64,000 nucleotides of DNA from Kitagawia praeruptora (taxonomy: Eukaryota > Streptophyta > Magnoliopsida > Apiales > Apiaceae). The notes below the pieces were generated by a model. The model did no database searches and was not told the DNA's origin. It was given only the letters and a program-made list of their open reading frames with translations. A program made the position numbers and the translations under genes. Within the stretch, counting starts at the first letter, position 1. Every line of letters begins with the position of its first letter. Of this stretch, positions 1-11,994 are shown piece after piece. The stretch covers positions 109,052,001 to 109,116,000 of the forward strand of contig CM075345.1 in assembly GCA_037693485.1 (NCBI GenBank), written 5' to 3'.

Positions 1-767
1 TACGACTTTTCAGGGACTACCACCTGTCAATCTACGTGTGAACGTGGGTTAGTGGGTCTGGAGAATTTTTGAATATATCTTTATTTTGAGACTCTGATTG
101 TTTATTGCTTTATTCTAATTCATATTTTTTAAGGCAAAAAACTCTCGAGCTCTCAAAATCAACTAATTTCTTTCAAGAATTCTTAAGTTCCGTCAAATCA
201 AATCAATGGTTGCTCAAAGAAGACTACCCAAATCAGTTGCTTTCATGTTTGGAGACTTCGACTTCATGACAAACAACCATGTTGCTGCAATCACCAACAA
301 GAAAAAGGTATCAACTGATTTTCATCCAGTGATGGACTTTATGGCTATTGGACCTTTGCGTTATGCATTGGCAGCATCTCCAGAAATCAATCAAGCTGCT
401 GTTTCACAAGCTTGGGAGAATGTTGAGGTAGTTGATCCTGTTCAGGGTCAACCAGGTAAGATTGTTCTACACTTAGGGCAAGATACTTAAGATATTACTG
501 AATCTGTTGTCAATTCAGTACTTCACTTACCTGTTAGAAAGAATTATGCTAGTGAACCATCTGATGATGATGTTAGAACTATGTTGTCTGCATTAGGTTA
601 TAGTGGACCTCTAGATAACATGAGCCAGTTAAGGAGACCTTTTCTTAGAAAAGAGTGGTCTTTCTTCTTTGATCAATTAGCTAAATGCTTTACTAATAAA
701 TGTAGTTCTTTTGAACAAATTACTGCTGTTACTTCTCACATTAGATATAGTTTGTTGTATAACAGAG
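1..767 (+). mobile_element. Sirevirus (Ty1/copia) fragment S1, cut by S2
   Basis: This is the pol-aORF spacer end and the first part of the aORF of a plus-strand Sirevirus. Bases 1-205 match the reverse complement of about 42400-42600, the same spacer in the minus-strand copy S2. The fragment stops at 767, where the S2 LTR begins with TGTTAACTCG. Bases 763-767 (CAGAG) are the expected left target duplication. The partner duplication would lie beyond the right edge of the window. Confidence 0.85.
206..767 (+). pseudogene. Sirevirus additional ORF (env-like position), N-terminal part
   Basis: The start is the ATG at 206 (MVAQRRLPKS), matching MAAQRSLPKS in the S2 copy. The frame runs to 767 with a single in-frame TAA at 488-490, where the S2 copy reads on. 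The FLRKEWSFFFDQ motif near the end of this piece is shared with S2 and, from family knowledge, is typical of the extra ORF that Sireviruses carry downstream of pol. I see no signal peptide or membrane segment here. The function of this ORF is not established, and the env-like name reflects position only. The C-terminal remainder was displaced by S2. Confidence 0.8.
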
Positions 768-1555
768 TGTTAACTCGAATAACTTGTAGAAGGGGGGGTT
801 GAATACAAGTTATATAATCATGTCTGATTTTTGCTTGGTTATATGAACAAGAATAAACGAATGAATCAAATTTTGTTTGTATTAAATAAATCAAAATACA
901 AACTCTACCAAAGGTGTACAGATACCTTTAGCAGCTGCTGACAATACAAATCTCTCTCTCTGTTTGTTTCGAACTCTCGAATACAAACCTTATACAGAGC
1001 AACGCACACGAACTTATTACTCACGTACAACTCACTCTTTACAATGATATTAAGAAAGTATTTACAATGCTACCTATCAACTAATCACAGAAAGATAATC
1101 TATACATGACAATGTTCTGCCGTCCAGTTGATAGTTTCCATCAATAGAAAATCCTTTCCTTCATAATACCTTCTTGCTTGTTCTTTAAACAACGATCCTG
1201 TTTTATAGCACTTGCCAGTTTCTGTAGCATCCATAATGACATCATCAATAACACGACTGATATCAAGATTCCATCTTGCATCAGGAACTGACCATCCCAT
1301 CGGTACTTGATCAGTATTTAACTTGACGTATCAGGATTCAATCTCAGTTCCTGACATGTAGTACTCGATGCACTGTTCATTCCTGACTAAACTTTACAGA
1401 TAACTGTCTAACACATATTTCCTATACAAAGTGCTAAATCCTTTATAAATCAGGATATACAAGAAGTATAAGTAAAATTCTATTCTTAACATCACAACTC
1501 CCCCTATTTATACACATATTTCCTATACAAAGTGCTAAATCCTTTATTCCTAACA
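768..1555 (-). repeat. S2 3' LTR
   Basis: Bounded by TGTTAACTCG at the left and CCTAACA at the right, it matches 49831-50624. It carries a duplicated stretch: the 35 bases at 1411-1445 recur at 1512-1546, and a polypurine-tract-like CTCCCCCTATTTAT lies between them at about 1497-1511. The 5' LTR has one copy only. The TATA-like box seen at 50122-50129 is TATTTACA here (about 1056), so this LTR has probably lost its promoter box. Confidence 0.85.
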
Positions 1556-1637
1556 ATCTCCCCTATTTATGCTTTAAGATCTGAAGCATAAATCTGAGTT
1601 GTTGATGTCAAGACATATAGCAATACAATCAGAATAG
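1556..1637 (-). other. S2 polypurine tract and 3' untranslated stub
   Basis: Read on the minus strand, AAATAGGGGAGAT abuts the LTR start TGTTAGGAAT. This is the expected plus-strand primer site. The rest is 3' untranslated sequence continuing at 23950 after the Tat1 insertion. The Tat1 target duplication AATAG is 1633-1637 and 23945-23949. Confidence 0.75.
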
Positions 1638-2451
1638 TGTTGTGCCCAAAATCTCCATGGGTTAGATTTAGGCCCATTGGGCTTAAGGATCCAATCCGTA
1701 TGATTAATATGGGTTATGATTGAGGTCCCTTAAGTTAAATGGGGCTAAATAGCACGTGAAATGGATCTAGACAGGTTCAGGTTCCCGAAAGACAGCTTTC
1801 TGTAGACAGCTTCCCGAGAAACAGGTTCCTGCAGACAGGTTCCTGAGAGACAGCTTCCTGTACGAGAACAGATTTATTCCAGCAGAATTCTAGTATGATT
1901 AAGCCTCCTATTCTTTAGGAGCAAGTCATGAACATCAACTCCTTATGTGGAATGTATTCCTTGGGCGCAGATGATCCTTGAATACATCTAATAGGACGAG
2001 AACTTGTAAACATACTCCTAGTCGGACTAGAACTTGAGTTCTATTCGACTTAGGTCGCCTATTCGTGGCTGAAATCTGGAGAAAAGGAGTTCCCCACGAA
2101 TTAGGAACCTAGTTTATTGCCGCCTAACCATACTTCTAGTCTAAAAAGAACTACGTGAACTTGATCCATATATAAGCAAGGGTACGTAGGCACCTTGAGA
2201 AGACGGTTACAAGCCTTGCGAGACACCTATGAGATTCTTGCTAACACGGCTACAAGCCTCGCAATACACCTACGAGATTCTTAAGAACACACGACACAAG
2301 CCTCAAGGGAACTCGCGAGATTCTTGTAAATGCTCTCGAGCTCAGTTCAACCCCTACAAAAAACCTCCATTCTCCATAGATTAGTTGATCGTTAGCCTTT
2401 ACAACTCACCATAAACCTCTCAAAAGTTGTTACGAAATCCACTCATCAACA
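1638..2451 (+). repeat. Tat1 5' LTR
   Basis: It pairs with 23132-23944. Between about 1775 and 1865 it carries short tandem units built on CAGGTTCC or CAGCTTCC followed by TGNAGA or CGAGA. A TATA box lies at 2169-2175. The end CATCAACA is followed after one base by the primer site. Confidence 0.93.
2169..2175 (+). promoter_or_regulatory. Tat1 LTR TATA box
   Basis: TATATAA sits about 280 bp before the LTR end. The same box is in the 3' LTR at 23662-23668. It would place the U3/R boundary near 2200. The context CATATATAAGCAAGGG is typical of plant TATA promoters. Confidence 0.6.
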
Positions 2452-2452
2452 T

Positions 2453-2470
2453 TGGCGCTAGAAGGAGGGG
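2453..2470 (+). other. Tat1 primer-binding site
   Basis: TGGCGCTAGAAGGAGGGG begins two bases after the LTR. TGGCGC is the usual start of Tat/Athila primer sites. The exact primer tRNA was not determined; an Arg-type tRNA is possible. Confidence 0.65.
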
Positions 2471-2496
2471 AGAGTTATCATCTTAAGAGTGGAAAG

Positions 2497-3515
2497 ATGG
2501 CAGGCAGTTCTGATAGCGAAGCAACACAATCTGTAGAGAAAGATCAAACCCCGAAAACGAAGAAGATTACTCCTGCTGACGTCCTAGAGCATCTAAAGTC
2601 GATTGAAGAAAGGCTTACAACCCTCGAACAAATATCACCGAAGAAGAAGAAGAAGTCGAAGTTAGCAACTGGTAAGAAGGGTAAAAAAGCTAAGATTAAT
2701 CCCAAGCAGTTAGGCGTCGATGAAGAAGAACGTGAAGAAAAGGCTGAGGAGGAGATCGAAGACCCAAAGAAAGATACTGAAGGTGAAGAAGATGGTGAAA
2801 CGAAGGATAAACAACCTCCTGTTAAGGAACCTTCCATCAAGATAATTAAAGATGATTCAAGTTCAGTCGAGACCACGAACGATTCGTGTATAGCAGATTC
2901 ACAGGAAGCCGATGACAAAGATAAGGAAGCAAAGGACGGTGGAGCTAGTGATTTGAATGCTGAAGACATCAAGAAGATTCTAGTGAAACTCAAGGAAGAA
3001 AAGCAGTCAATAACAGGTGCGATGACCTCATCTCCATTCACCATGAAGGTTAGAAAATCCCTGTTACATAAATCCTATCGTATGTCAAACGAGTTTAAAT
3101 TTGATGGCACTACGGATCCTGTGGAGTATCTGGGTCGTTTCAATACTGAGATGGATGTTTATCAAGTTAAGGAGCCAACAAGGTGTAGATTATTGGCTGC
3201 AACCCTTTATGGTGGAGCTCATCAATGGTTTAAGAGGTTACCATCAGATTCTATAAATTTCTGGGAGAATATAGGAAAACTCTTCGTTACTCAGTTTAGA
3301 GCTTCCGTCGCTTTTGCACCCCCAACCAATACCTTGGCCAATATCAAGCAGAGAGCAGATGAGACCTTGACAGAGTACCTCAAACGTTTTAATGTAGAGG
3401 TTCCCAGAGTTAAGAAAGCTCCTGACGAGGTCATTATGAGCTTCCTGATTGCTGGCGTTAGAGCTGGTTCAGACTTCTGGAAGGAGTTACAAGTACGTGA
3501 ACCCGGTACACTAGC
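2497..3515 (+). CDS. gag: Tat1 gag, 5' exon-like segment (split by insertion)
   Basis: The first ATG of the open frame is at 2497 (MAGSSDSEAT). The protein begins with a charged, low-complexity region rich in Lys and Glu (about residues 20-150), followed by the retrotransposon gag core (about 190-330) with the family signature GGAHQWFKRLP and later TEYLKRF. The frame is broken at 3516 only by the Tekay-like insertion and resumes in the same frame at 18768 once one CTAGC is discounted. The intact protein would have been about 483 residues. No other stop or frameshift is present, so this gag was functional until very recently. It should form the particle that packages element RNA. Confidence 0.85.
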
Positions 3516-5703
3516 TGTAAGAACCCAGATTTTTCGGTAGAATTAAAACTTTTCTTATTAAGAATAAGTATATACGTGAATAGTGTTTGTCATGTGTGAA
3601 TAGTGATTTTGGTGGATGAATAGTGATTTTGAGGATTAAGAAAAATTTTCATGTCATCTATGTACGAGACATAGGATGGATATTCTGAAGTCATATTAGT
3701 GATCTACAGAGCAAATAAGTGTATGCAAAGACGATCGGAATTCAGAAATTCTAATTGGTATTTCGGTGTAATATTTGACCGGGCAGTGAATTATATATTA
3801 TTATATTCAAGAAATGAGATATTAAATTTGAGGAATTGAGGATTTAATATTTTGGAATTTTATTATAATTGATTTGAGAATTTAGGACGAAAACCACTGA
3901 GACAGTGATAACCGAGCAGCGCAACATTTAATCGATCAAGTACATGTTAAGGAACATAAACAAGAGAGCAACCAAGCATGGATGCAACATTTGGAACATT
4001 AGTGTGAAACCAAAACAATTGTGGAAAGCTTCCTTAAGAAGCTTTGTATCCTTAGCAAACTTGAGGGGTTAACTTGCACTTTGACAAACAAATATCATTC
4101 AAGCTTCTCCAACACACTTTGCACAAGAACCAATAGGATTAACCAAAGCTTAACATCTGATAATATCTTGTATACATCATCAAAAGCATAGTTGAATTGG
4201 TCAAATAAAATCAAAAGAGAGAAAAAGCAATAGAAAACCAAGAAACCACAAACTGCCCAGCATAAGCAACCTTCAAAGAAAAATTCATATCTCCATTTCT
4301 ATCCATGATAAAATCACCAAATTTTAACCACAGCCTCTCCACTCCATTGGCAAGATTCGTTCCAAATTTCATAGCAATCCAAGTAGTGTGGCCTAGGCAA
4401 ATCACCTCCCCAAGTTGAAGAAACCAAACTGTCCAGTTTCTATCCAGCAGAAAGATGGGGCTCAAAACCCTATCTCCCATGGCTGGATTCTTGTGTTCTA
4501 TATCTCAAAAGAAAGCCCTTGAATGGTATAAGATGAGGTAAAAAGTTGAGCACCAAACTCTTATTTTTAGATTTGTTATGGATTTTACAAGATGATGATG
4601 AATAGTAACCCTCTAAGAACTAACTTTGATTTCTTGTTTTGTTTGGATGATCTAAGGGTTATTAAGGCTATACAAGGACTAGATCAAGCTTTTAAGGCTA
4701 GTACATACTCTCAAGAAGGTATAAACTTTGAAACCCTAGCTCTTGTTTTGAGATTAAAACATGTTCTTGGTGATTTTAGAGTAGTATGTTCATGATAATG
4801 ATTATAAGCATGATTAGTTAAGTGGTTTAGTTAGATTAAGAAGCATGATTATTTTGATGCTAAGATCAGTAGCTTCTGGACTTGTGGAGGTGTATACCAT
4901 GTGGATAAGTTGTGTTGATGCCCGGTGTGGCTTGGTTTGATGATTACGATTTTTGGAATGTCCGATTTATAGCCGTCGTAATGCTGAAATTTCGTTAACC
5001 TTAAGAAATAGTGTTTGACAGTAACTCTAACTCACTGACCAGTTGAGTATTCTGCCATGATAAGTTAGATCATGTCATAAGCTTCGTTTTGATATAAAGT
5101 TCATGTGAAACTGATTTACGGTTTAGGAGATATCGCGAAATTCGCAAAAGTGGTGCGATCGCGTAAGTGCTAAGTTTATGACTTTAATTGAACCCCTTAA
5201 TGAAACAGTTTTGGTGGCAAATCAAGTTTATTAAATACTAGATATCATAAGGTGTATGTGTACGAAAGAATCACCTTAAAAGAGTAATCGGTTGATTTTA
5301 TAGAAAAGTTTAAGCCAAGGTCGCGTAAGTGAAAACCACTGAAAACGAGACTTAGAACCCAACGTTCTAAATGGCTAAGTATAACTTGGAATTGCGGATG
5401 GATTTTGAACCAAACTCATAACGTAAGTGTTTGACGACCAACATGGACTTAGTATGACGCTAGAGCGAGCAAGTAATGCTTTGGTTGTGTTTGTTGCATG
5501 TTTACACCGTGAGTTAAGAATGGTTGTCCAGGGGTTTAACGGTATGCTTTTATTTGACTTTGTCTAGATGGACCGACATCGTCGCGAGCCCTATCATATC
5601 TCGAGTACCAGGCAAGTGTTCTAAACCATACTTTGTAGTATTGGTTCTATATTCCTGTTTTTCCATGTATAGAGTTACACAGTTTTGTAGTTATTGCTTA
5701 TAT

Positions 5704-5707
<4 letters not shown>

Positions 5708-5754
<47 letters not shown>
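5708..5754 (+). repeat. (AT)n microsatellite in 5' LTR
   Basis: A 47-nt perfect AT run. The 3' LTR counterpart at 15782-15840 is 59 nt, which accounts for most of the LTR length difference. Confidence 0.97.
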
Positions 5755-5757
<3 letters not shown>

Positions 5758-6400
5758 GGCCTTCTGATTCACATATAAGATTTAAGATGAATAGTTATGA
5801 ACCGGTGGATCTTGTAGCTCTAAGTATAAGAGCATACTTTTTGTGTTCGACTCTAGACCGGGAGTCGGTATTTGGATATAAGCAAATAGTCGTGGAAACC
5901 CGAAGGGATTCCAGCGGCAAAGTACTATGTATTTTGAGGAATATTATCCAGTACTATTATTATAATTTCAAGAAGTATTTATTACCTGGTAAATATTCAA
6001 GGATTGTTATTTGAGTATTATCTCACTTGAGAATATTAATCGAATATTATTTCATTAAGAGTATTATTCAATATTTTACGATATACGATGCAAGGTATAT
6101 GCGTAGTTGTTTTGACTTAATATATTGTCGTACTTGAAGTATGATTTTTAAATTAGACGACTTATAGACTAGAGGTGATCTAGTAGCTATAAGCCGGGTT
6201 TATGATAGCCCTTAGAATAGGGCATGGGTTTCGACTAATTTGTTACGAACCGCGAGGCGGTATATCGTATACGTATTACAATTATTTTCTGAGTATTATT
6301 TATTTAGTAAATAATACTCGAGGATTATAATTACATGGAAAATATCGTTTCAAATATTTATTTAAAAGTATGATTTCATAATCACACGTGAGTTATTTAT

Positions 6401-6785
6401 TTAAATGAATCTTAATTCGGATTTTCATTTAAAGGTTTCTAGTTATCTTTAGATGACTATTTACTTAATGAATATTATTCTTAATATTCATTTAAAGTTT
6501 TCCTTATTATTAATAAGGGTTGTTTATTTGACGAACATTATTTCGAATATTCATTTAAAGTTAATGAATATTATTTTGGATATTCATTTAAATACTTTAT
6601 CATTATTATTAAGGGCTATTTAATTGATGAATATTATTTCCAATATTTATTTTAAAGGTTGTTAATTATAAATTATTTCATTATTTATTTATTAAATGAA
6701 TATTATTTTGAATATTCATTTAAAGGCTTTTTGAATAATCATTTAATGATTATTTATTTAATGAATATTATTTTGAATATTCACT
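6401..6785 (+). repeat. Array of AT-rich palindromes in 5' LTR
   Basis: At least six imperfect palindromes of the form ATGAATATTATTTTGAATAT followed by TCATTT, spaced about 40-90 bp, separated by TTTAAAGG-type links. The equivalent array in the 3' LTR is at about 16489-16870. Each could form a hairpin in RNA. Confidence 0.75.
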
Positions 6786-8679
6786 TCTGGGTTTAAGCGT
6801 AATTATTTTATTTAAATATATTCTTTAAACATTCTTGATTTAATAAATATTATCTGAATATTTATTAAATACTTTTAATATAGATGGAATAGTTTATGTA
6901 TTTAAAAGCATATTTGACTTCAATAATTATAGAGTATATTTCTGAGTTTTATTAAAAGTATCTCGAATACTTTCGATCTTCTGGGTTTTCCCTAAATAAC
7001 GTTGAGCACCTAATCTATGTTGCTTAACAACGATTTTCCAAAAGTATTATAAGGTTTCCCTGATGATCTTAAATCAACTCCTAGCCTGCAATGGCGTCGT
7101 TTTCCTTCAAAACTGGGAAACTCTATTTGAGAAATTCTATTTTACTTGACTTCTGAGTCACGAAAAATGTCGAGAACTTATTTTGAGCCCAGTTATTATG
7201 AGTCAGGGACTCTGGCTACTTCCTCAACACTCGAGGAGTAGGATTGCTGTAACAAGTGTTAATCCATTAACGAGCTACTGCTCGGGAAATATTGGTAAAT
7301 TTTCCTTTCCAATTAGATACAACTACTTTGTGTAGTTGTATCAACGAGTTATTACTCGGGGAAAAGGAGGACGAACTTTACGTTTCAGAGTCATGGATTT
7401 TACTCGAACTAGGAGTATGTGTGTATGAGGCTGTGAATCAGTCCATCACTGATAATCGTGTAAGAGGCCGTGGGACGGTCCATCATTATTAAAAGGGGTC
7501 CGAGTTGCGCCGGTCCCGATTATGCCCAACCGTTGGCGGGAGATCAAGAGGGCGGTAGACAAGTAAATCCGTCAGTTCTTCCATCTACATGTAGAGAAAC
7601 AAAATTTGGAGATGCACAACTTATGACTGATCATCGTAAGGTTGTGACATCTGGCGCGAGATACTCCCGTATTAGTTCATCATCCAATTGTGGATATTTC
7701 TGCAACATGTACTGAAAGGTTTGCCGGTCATGTTGGCAGGGTTTTAAAAAGTGTGAAAACTGATGTTACAATAACCTTCCTTATAACTTCATCTTTTAAG
7801 TTATATGCTGATATTCTGCTTATGGTTGATATAGCAGACATGATTTTACAAAAAGGTTATTGGTGTGTTTTGAAACCTCATCCTTTTATAAAATGCCAGA
7901 ACTATTCATATTGCGATAAAGATTACAGATATATCATGAAAGATGATATTTATATATTGATTTTCTGCTTATCTTCTTTTCATAGCAGATATTTTGACGG
8001 AAAGGTCATTATTGTGATTATGAACTTATCATGTTCATTTAATGATTATTTTAATCATTATACTTTCCCTATTGAGGTTTCTTGGATACATATATTTTAT
8101 TAATGATATTAAGTATCCGTGGTATTATGAAAACCCCATGTATATGATGGGAGATTTTTGTGAACACTAGTAACCACTTGCTGAGCAATTCTTTCGCTCA
8201 TACTTGTTTGTTGTTTTATATATTAGCCATTCAGAAAGAGGTAAACGGATGAGAATTATCTGCATAGCTCGGAAGAAGCAGGCAGACAAGGTACCCTTAT
8301 GAAGACGACGTGATCTAGAACAACTATAGCTAGAGTAAGTTACATATGGTTTTATTAATGTGTAATATATATATCACATTGTATAGAGTAGAACTAGTTG
8401 CTGGTATACTTCTCAACGAAGCTATACTAGCGGAATAAGATTTGTAAGACACGGTGTAATTTGATTCAATGGATGTAATGAAGTGAGTAATGTAAAGACT
8501 TTAGTTCTTGTTTCTAGCCCTATAACCTATAAGATGCTTGGTAGTTTGGGTCTCAATGATTGTATTTCAGTTATCAAATGATTACAGATGGATTAATGTT
8601 GTTAAACAGGTGAATTGTTAATGAGAATTTCCGCGTGACGACCAAATCCCTGACCCCGGATTTGGGGGTGTTACAGAAA

Positions 8680-8691
8680 TGGTATCAGAGC
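8680..8691 (+). other. Tekay-like primer-binding site
   Basis: TGGTATCAGAGC lies four bases after the LTR end. It is complementary to the 3' end of initiator tRNA-Met, the usual primer for chromoviruses and copia elements. Confidence 0.9.
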
Positions 8692-11600
8692 TGAGGTTAT
8701 AGTAAACTAGAAACGAGAGTGAGTAAGAGTGTGTATAGTTATGTGAGAACGTCAGAACTCATGTAGAGTTCATGTTGGACTATTGGATATAGTACCAACA
8801 GTTAAGTTAAGGTGTGAATGCTACGTTGAAGAATATGATGATGTAGACCTCGCTTCTTGTGGTGATGAATATCTACCAAAGAATGCTCAGAGATAAGTAT
8901 TGGTCGGCAGGGGCATAGATCGCCCGAGACATGAATTTAAGATGATTTGAGGGAATTCATGGATGCAGTTATGTATTCCCCAAACTATAGGGAATTTTCA
9001 AAATGATGATGAAGTATAGAAAGTTGACATCGGATATTGTGGTAGAGAGGGTTGAGATACCGAATATGCCAGACCCCGAGGCCTCCGAGCAGACACATAA
9101 TGATGTGTTCCTTGAGATGGACGCTGGCCCGATAGAGGAGGATCCAGAGGAGGATCTAGAGGAGGATCTAGAGGAGGACCTCATGGAAGGTCAAGGGAAT
9201 AATCTTGTAGAGAACGAGCCGATTGATAAAGATGTGATATGTTTACTTGAGGACCGAAAGAGTCCTTAGAGAGTGATTAAGTGACAAGACAAGAACTTGG
9301 AGTCGATTATGATTCATCAGGAGATATGATGAAGTGAATGGAGTAGAGATTTAAGAATAGATGAGATAGATGTGGTATCAACTGTTGCCCACGACTGGAT
9401 CGTTTGGAACTCGGCTGTTGATTTGATTGGAATAAATACAAGGACAAATGAGTAGAGGACCCGGCTGACGGCCGAGGAGGAAATTACGAGGATAGAACTG
9501 AGAACCCGGAGTCAGATCCGGGTACTGCTAGTTTTGATGAATGACTAGTTATAAAGTAATGTTCCCTTTAAGTGGGGGGTTAAGTAAACTGACTGTTGGT
9601 AATATAGACTACTCGGACGTATATGTATGAGGAAAATGTGGCATGTTCCGTGTGAAACTTTGGTTTTCCCTTCTATGGGAGGTGTATATTTGGTTCCTTT
9701 CTAGTGGTTAAACTTCCAACTTTATGTCGATTATTCCGTTATTATGACTGCTTACGTTTCTACCTATTTGGATGTTCATAGAATTGTTCTTCAGGTTTCG
9801 AAATTGATTTCCTAGTATTAAAAGTGGATAAATAGACTGACCAAATTTCCCTGATATTGGGAAGAGATTCAACAAATTTTTGGCAAATCTTGTCTTTCTG
9901 ATTATCAGAGAATGTCGCCAAAGAGAGTGAAAACTAGAGCAAACCTGGTCGATTGGTTAAGGTAACCGCCATGTGGGTTGGTGGACAGACCCGGATTGTT
10001 AAAATGGATTGTAGAGATAAAGTGATGAAGTTGATATTGGACGGTAAAGACAAAATATAATTAAGGGCCAAGATGGACTAAGCAGCTCTCGGATTGATTT
10101 AATTGAAAATGTTATCATGCCAAAAGTGTTAAGCTTATGTGGCACACGGGATTGATATAGGAAAAAGGAATATAGGATATAAAGATGATTGAAATAGATA
10201 CCGGATTTAAGTATGAATTTTCTAACGATCTTCCGGAATACCGCCTATTCGAAGGATAGAATTCGTCATTACCAAGGGCGACACCTATAAGGAAGTCTTT
10301 GTGTGGAATGGAACGTTGCTTGAGATGATTGCGCCGAGTTGGGTATAACTCTCTACGATTATAAATACTGATAGTTGAGACTGTGGTGACTAGTACGAGT
10401 CGATAATGACTTAAGTTATCGAGCCCTATAAGGTGTGCATGAGGAAGAAAACTTTAGAATCAAACGATTATCTATTAAATGAGGCGACATAGAAGGCATC
10501 CGTAGAGACGTTGGCAGTACCCTCCCCATTTGTGAATCGTTTTGATTACCTCCCTGACCTATGAATTATTTGACATCTCTCCAAGCGAGAGCTTCCTTAT
10601 ATGGGATATGCTTCTTCTAAAGATACATTGTTGTACTTGTGTTCACCCGTACTGGGTTTCAATTGTGCCAGAGGCTATCATGATACCTACTTTCAGGTTT
10701 CTGAAGCCCTGTGAAATGATGCAATTCAAACTTCCACTTTCCTTCAATAGTGGATAGTCTTAAGGTGGTACAACACCATTTGCTTGTTATAGATACCAGT
10801 ATCTTTCTGGATATTCTTTACTTTTGGAATCACACCTGGGAAATTCCTTCCAGGTGCCCCTTTGAGAATTATTTGTCGAAAGACGATAATTTATTACCTT
10901 GATTTCGAATTACTTCATATTTCTCTTCTTCCACTGAGACGAACAACCCTATTTTTATAGGGGCCACAAGGACTATCTGTCTGTGTGATAGAAGTCTGAT
11001 GGGACGCCATCACTTGTGTGTTGTGAAATACAAGAAGGCTAATTACCTTTAGTAATGCCTTAACTAAGGCACGCAACGTTAGTTCTTTTGATCATATTGA
11101 TCTCTTGGTAATTTCTCTTATCTCAAATAAGATTTGCTTTAAAATTCATAATCTTATGATCACTATTGTATGACATTTGTCTTGATATGGCAGCTATCTT
11201 TTCAAAGCTCCATGATTCTTGTTATCTCTAATGAATTCCAAGGGATGCCAACCAGGTCAGATAAGCGAAATTCGTTAATATAGATTGGATTCGCAATAGA
11301 ATCGCCGAGGATAAGAGCGAGTCCCAAAACAATTAGTATACCAGCGACATATCGATAGAATCAGTTTACTCTTCCTCAAAGAGATTATGCGAATGAAAAG
11401 TGAGTCAAACCATATTTGCAAGGGATAACGAAGTAATGGGAGACTTCAATAACAGCGGTGTCCAACAGAGACACCGTAGTTGGATTGAGATTATGGAAAA
11501 GTTGTTTGCGAATGTACTCTAGTTCTGATATTGCAGAATAAGTGTTGAGGTGAAGGGTTAGAGAACCCCGATAATTGACAAGTTCGATAACGTATTCCAA

Positions 11601-11784
11601 TGAATCTACCCGGATTACCATCGGACCGAGAAATAGAAACTGATATGCATTAACCCCAGTAGAAAGGAAAGAGTAGCGACTCAGTAACAAGAATGCTGGG
11701 CAAGAGTATGATAAGATCCAGTGCATCACCGTTGGGAGCCTCGGTGTTGGTTGTGATGGAAAAATGGAATTATGAAAGTGTATA
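8692..11784 (+). other. Decayed Tekay-like interior, no intact gene
   Basis: About 3.1 kb where gag and protease would be expected. One 88-codon open frame (9003-9269) encodes an acidic protein with a short GAGGAGGATCTA-type repeat (EEDLEEDL). It does not look like gag. Around 10210-10290 weak similarity to the segment before RT is visible (FSNDLPEYRLFEG). I found no zinc knuckle and no protease motif. The sequence appears degenerate with many stops in all frames. Confidence 0.6.
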
Positions 11785-11855
11785 TCGACTAATGAGAATT
11801 GAACTCGGGTTACCAGATTCAGAGTCTGATGTCCTAACCGCTAGACCATGGAACA
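11785..11855 (-). tRNA. tRNA-Gln(CTG)-like relic
   Basis: On the minus strand a tRNA body is readable: T8-G9, D arm GTCTAGCGGTTAGGAC, anticodon stem TCAGA/TCTGG with loop CTCTGAA (anticodon CTG at 11820-11822), and T arm CCGAGTTCAATTCTC. The last two T-stem pairs and the acceptor stem do not pair, so the gene is 3'-damaged and probably not functional. It lies inside the Tekay-like interior, where no tRNA is expected. It may be a captured tRNA gene or the head of a tRNA-derived SINE, but no SINE tail is evident. Confidence 0.6.
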
Positions 11856-11994
11856 AGTTTATTAATAGGAGCAAAGACCTACTACCGAAAAAAAAAAAAC
11901 GATTTGCTAAACCAGCTAAGAGATGATATGTATTTTCCGAGAGTGAATTGAGAACTGGATGCCACCAGTTAAAGATTGAACCCGAGGATACCCA

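Larger units (their letters stand above)
3516..8675 (+). repeat. Tekay-like 5' LTR (5160 bp)
   Basis: It is unusually long for a plant LTR. Contents in order: AT-rich start; a stretch at 4000-4600 with a 90-codon open frame on the minus strand; a TA microsatellite (5708-5754); an array of palindromes (6401-6785); and further unassigned sequence to the end CCGGATTTGGGGGTGTTACA. Open frames of 66-137 codons at 7292-8103 are conserved in the other LTR simply because the LTRs are near-identical copies, and I recognise none of them. Confidence 0.92.

Noticed and set aside
1100..1300. 66-codon minus-strand frame in the S2 LTR, repeated at 50163-50363
   Set aside because: Lies within the LTR transcribed region; no start context or domain; likely chance.
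4211..4480. 90-codon minus-strand frame in the Tekay-like LTR, also at 14284-14553 with one change
   Set aside because: Conserved between LTRs because they are near-identical copies; no recognisable domain and no independent sign of selection.
5524..6014. Open frames reading Ile-Tyr repeats
   Set aside because: Translation of the AT microsatellite.
7470..8103. Overlapping 81- and 137-codon frames in the Tekay-like LTR, repeated at 17557-18190
   Set aside because: Same reason: LTR copies. Composition is AT-driven and I recognise no domain.
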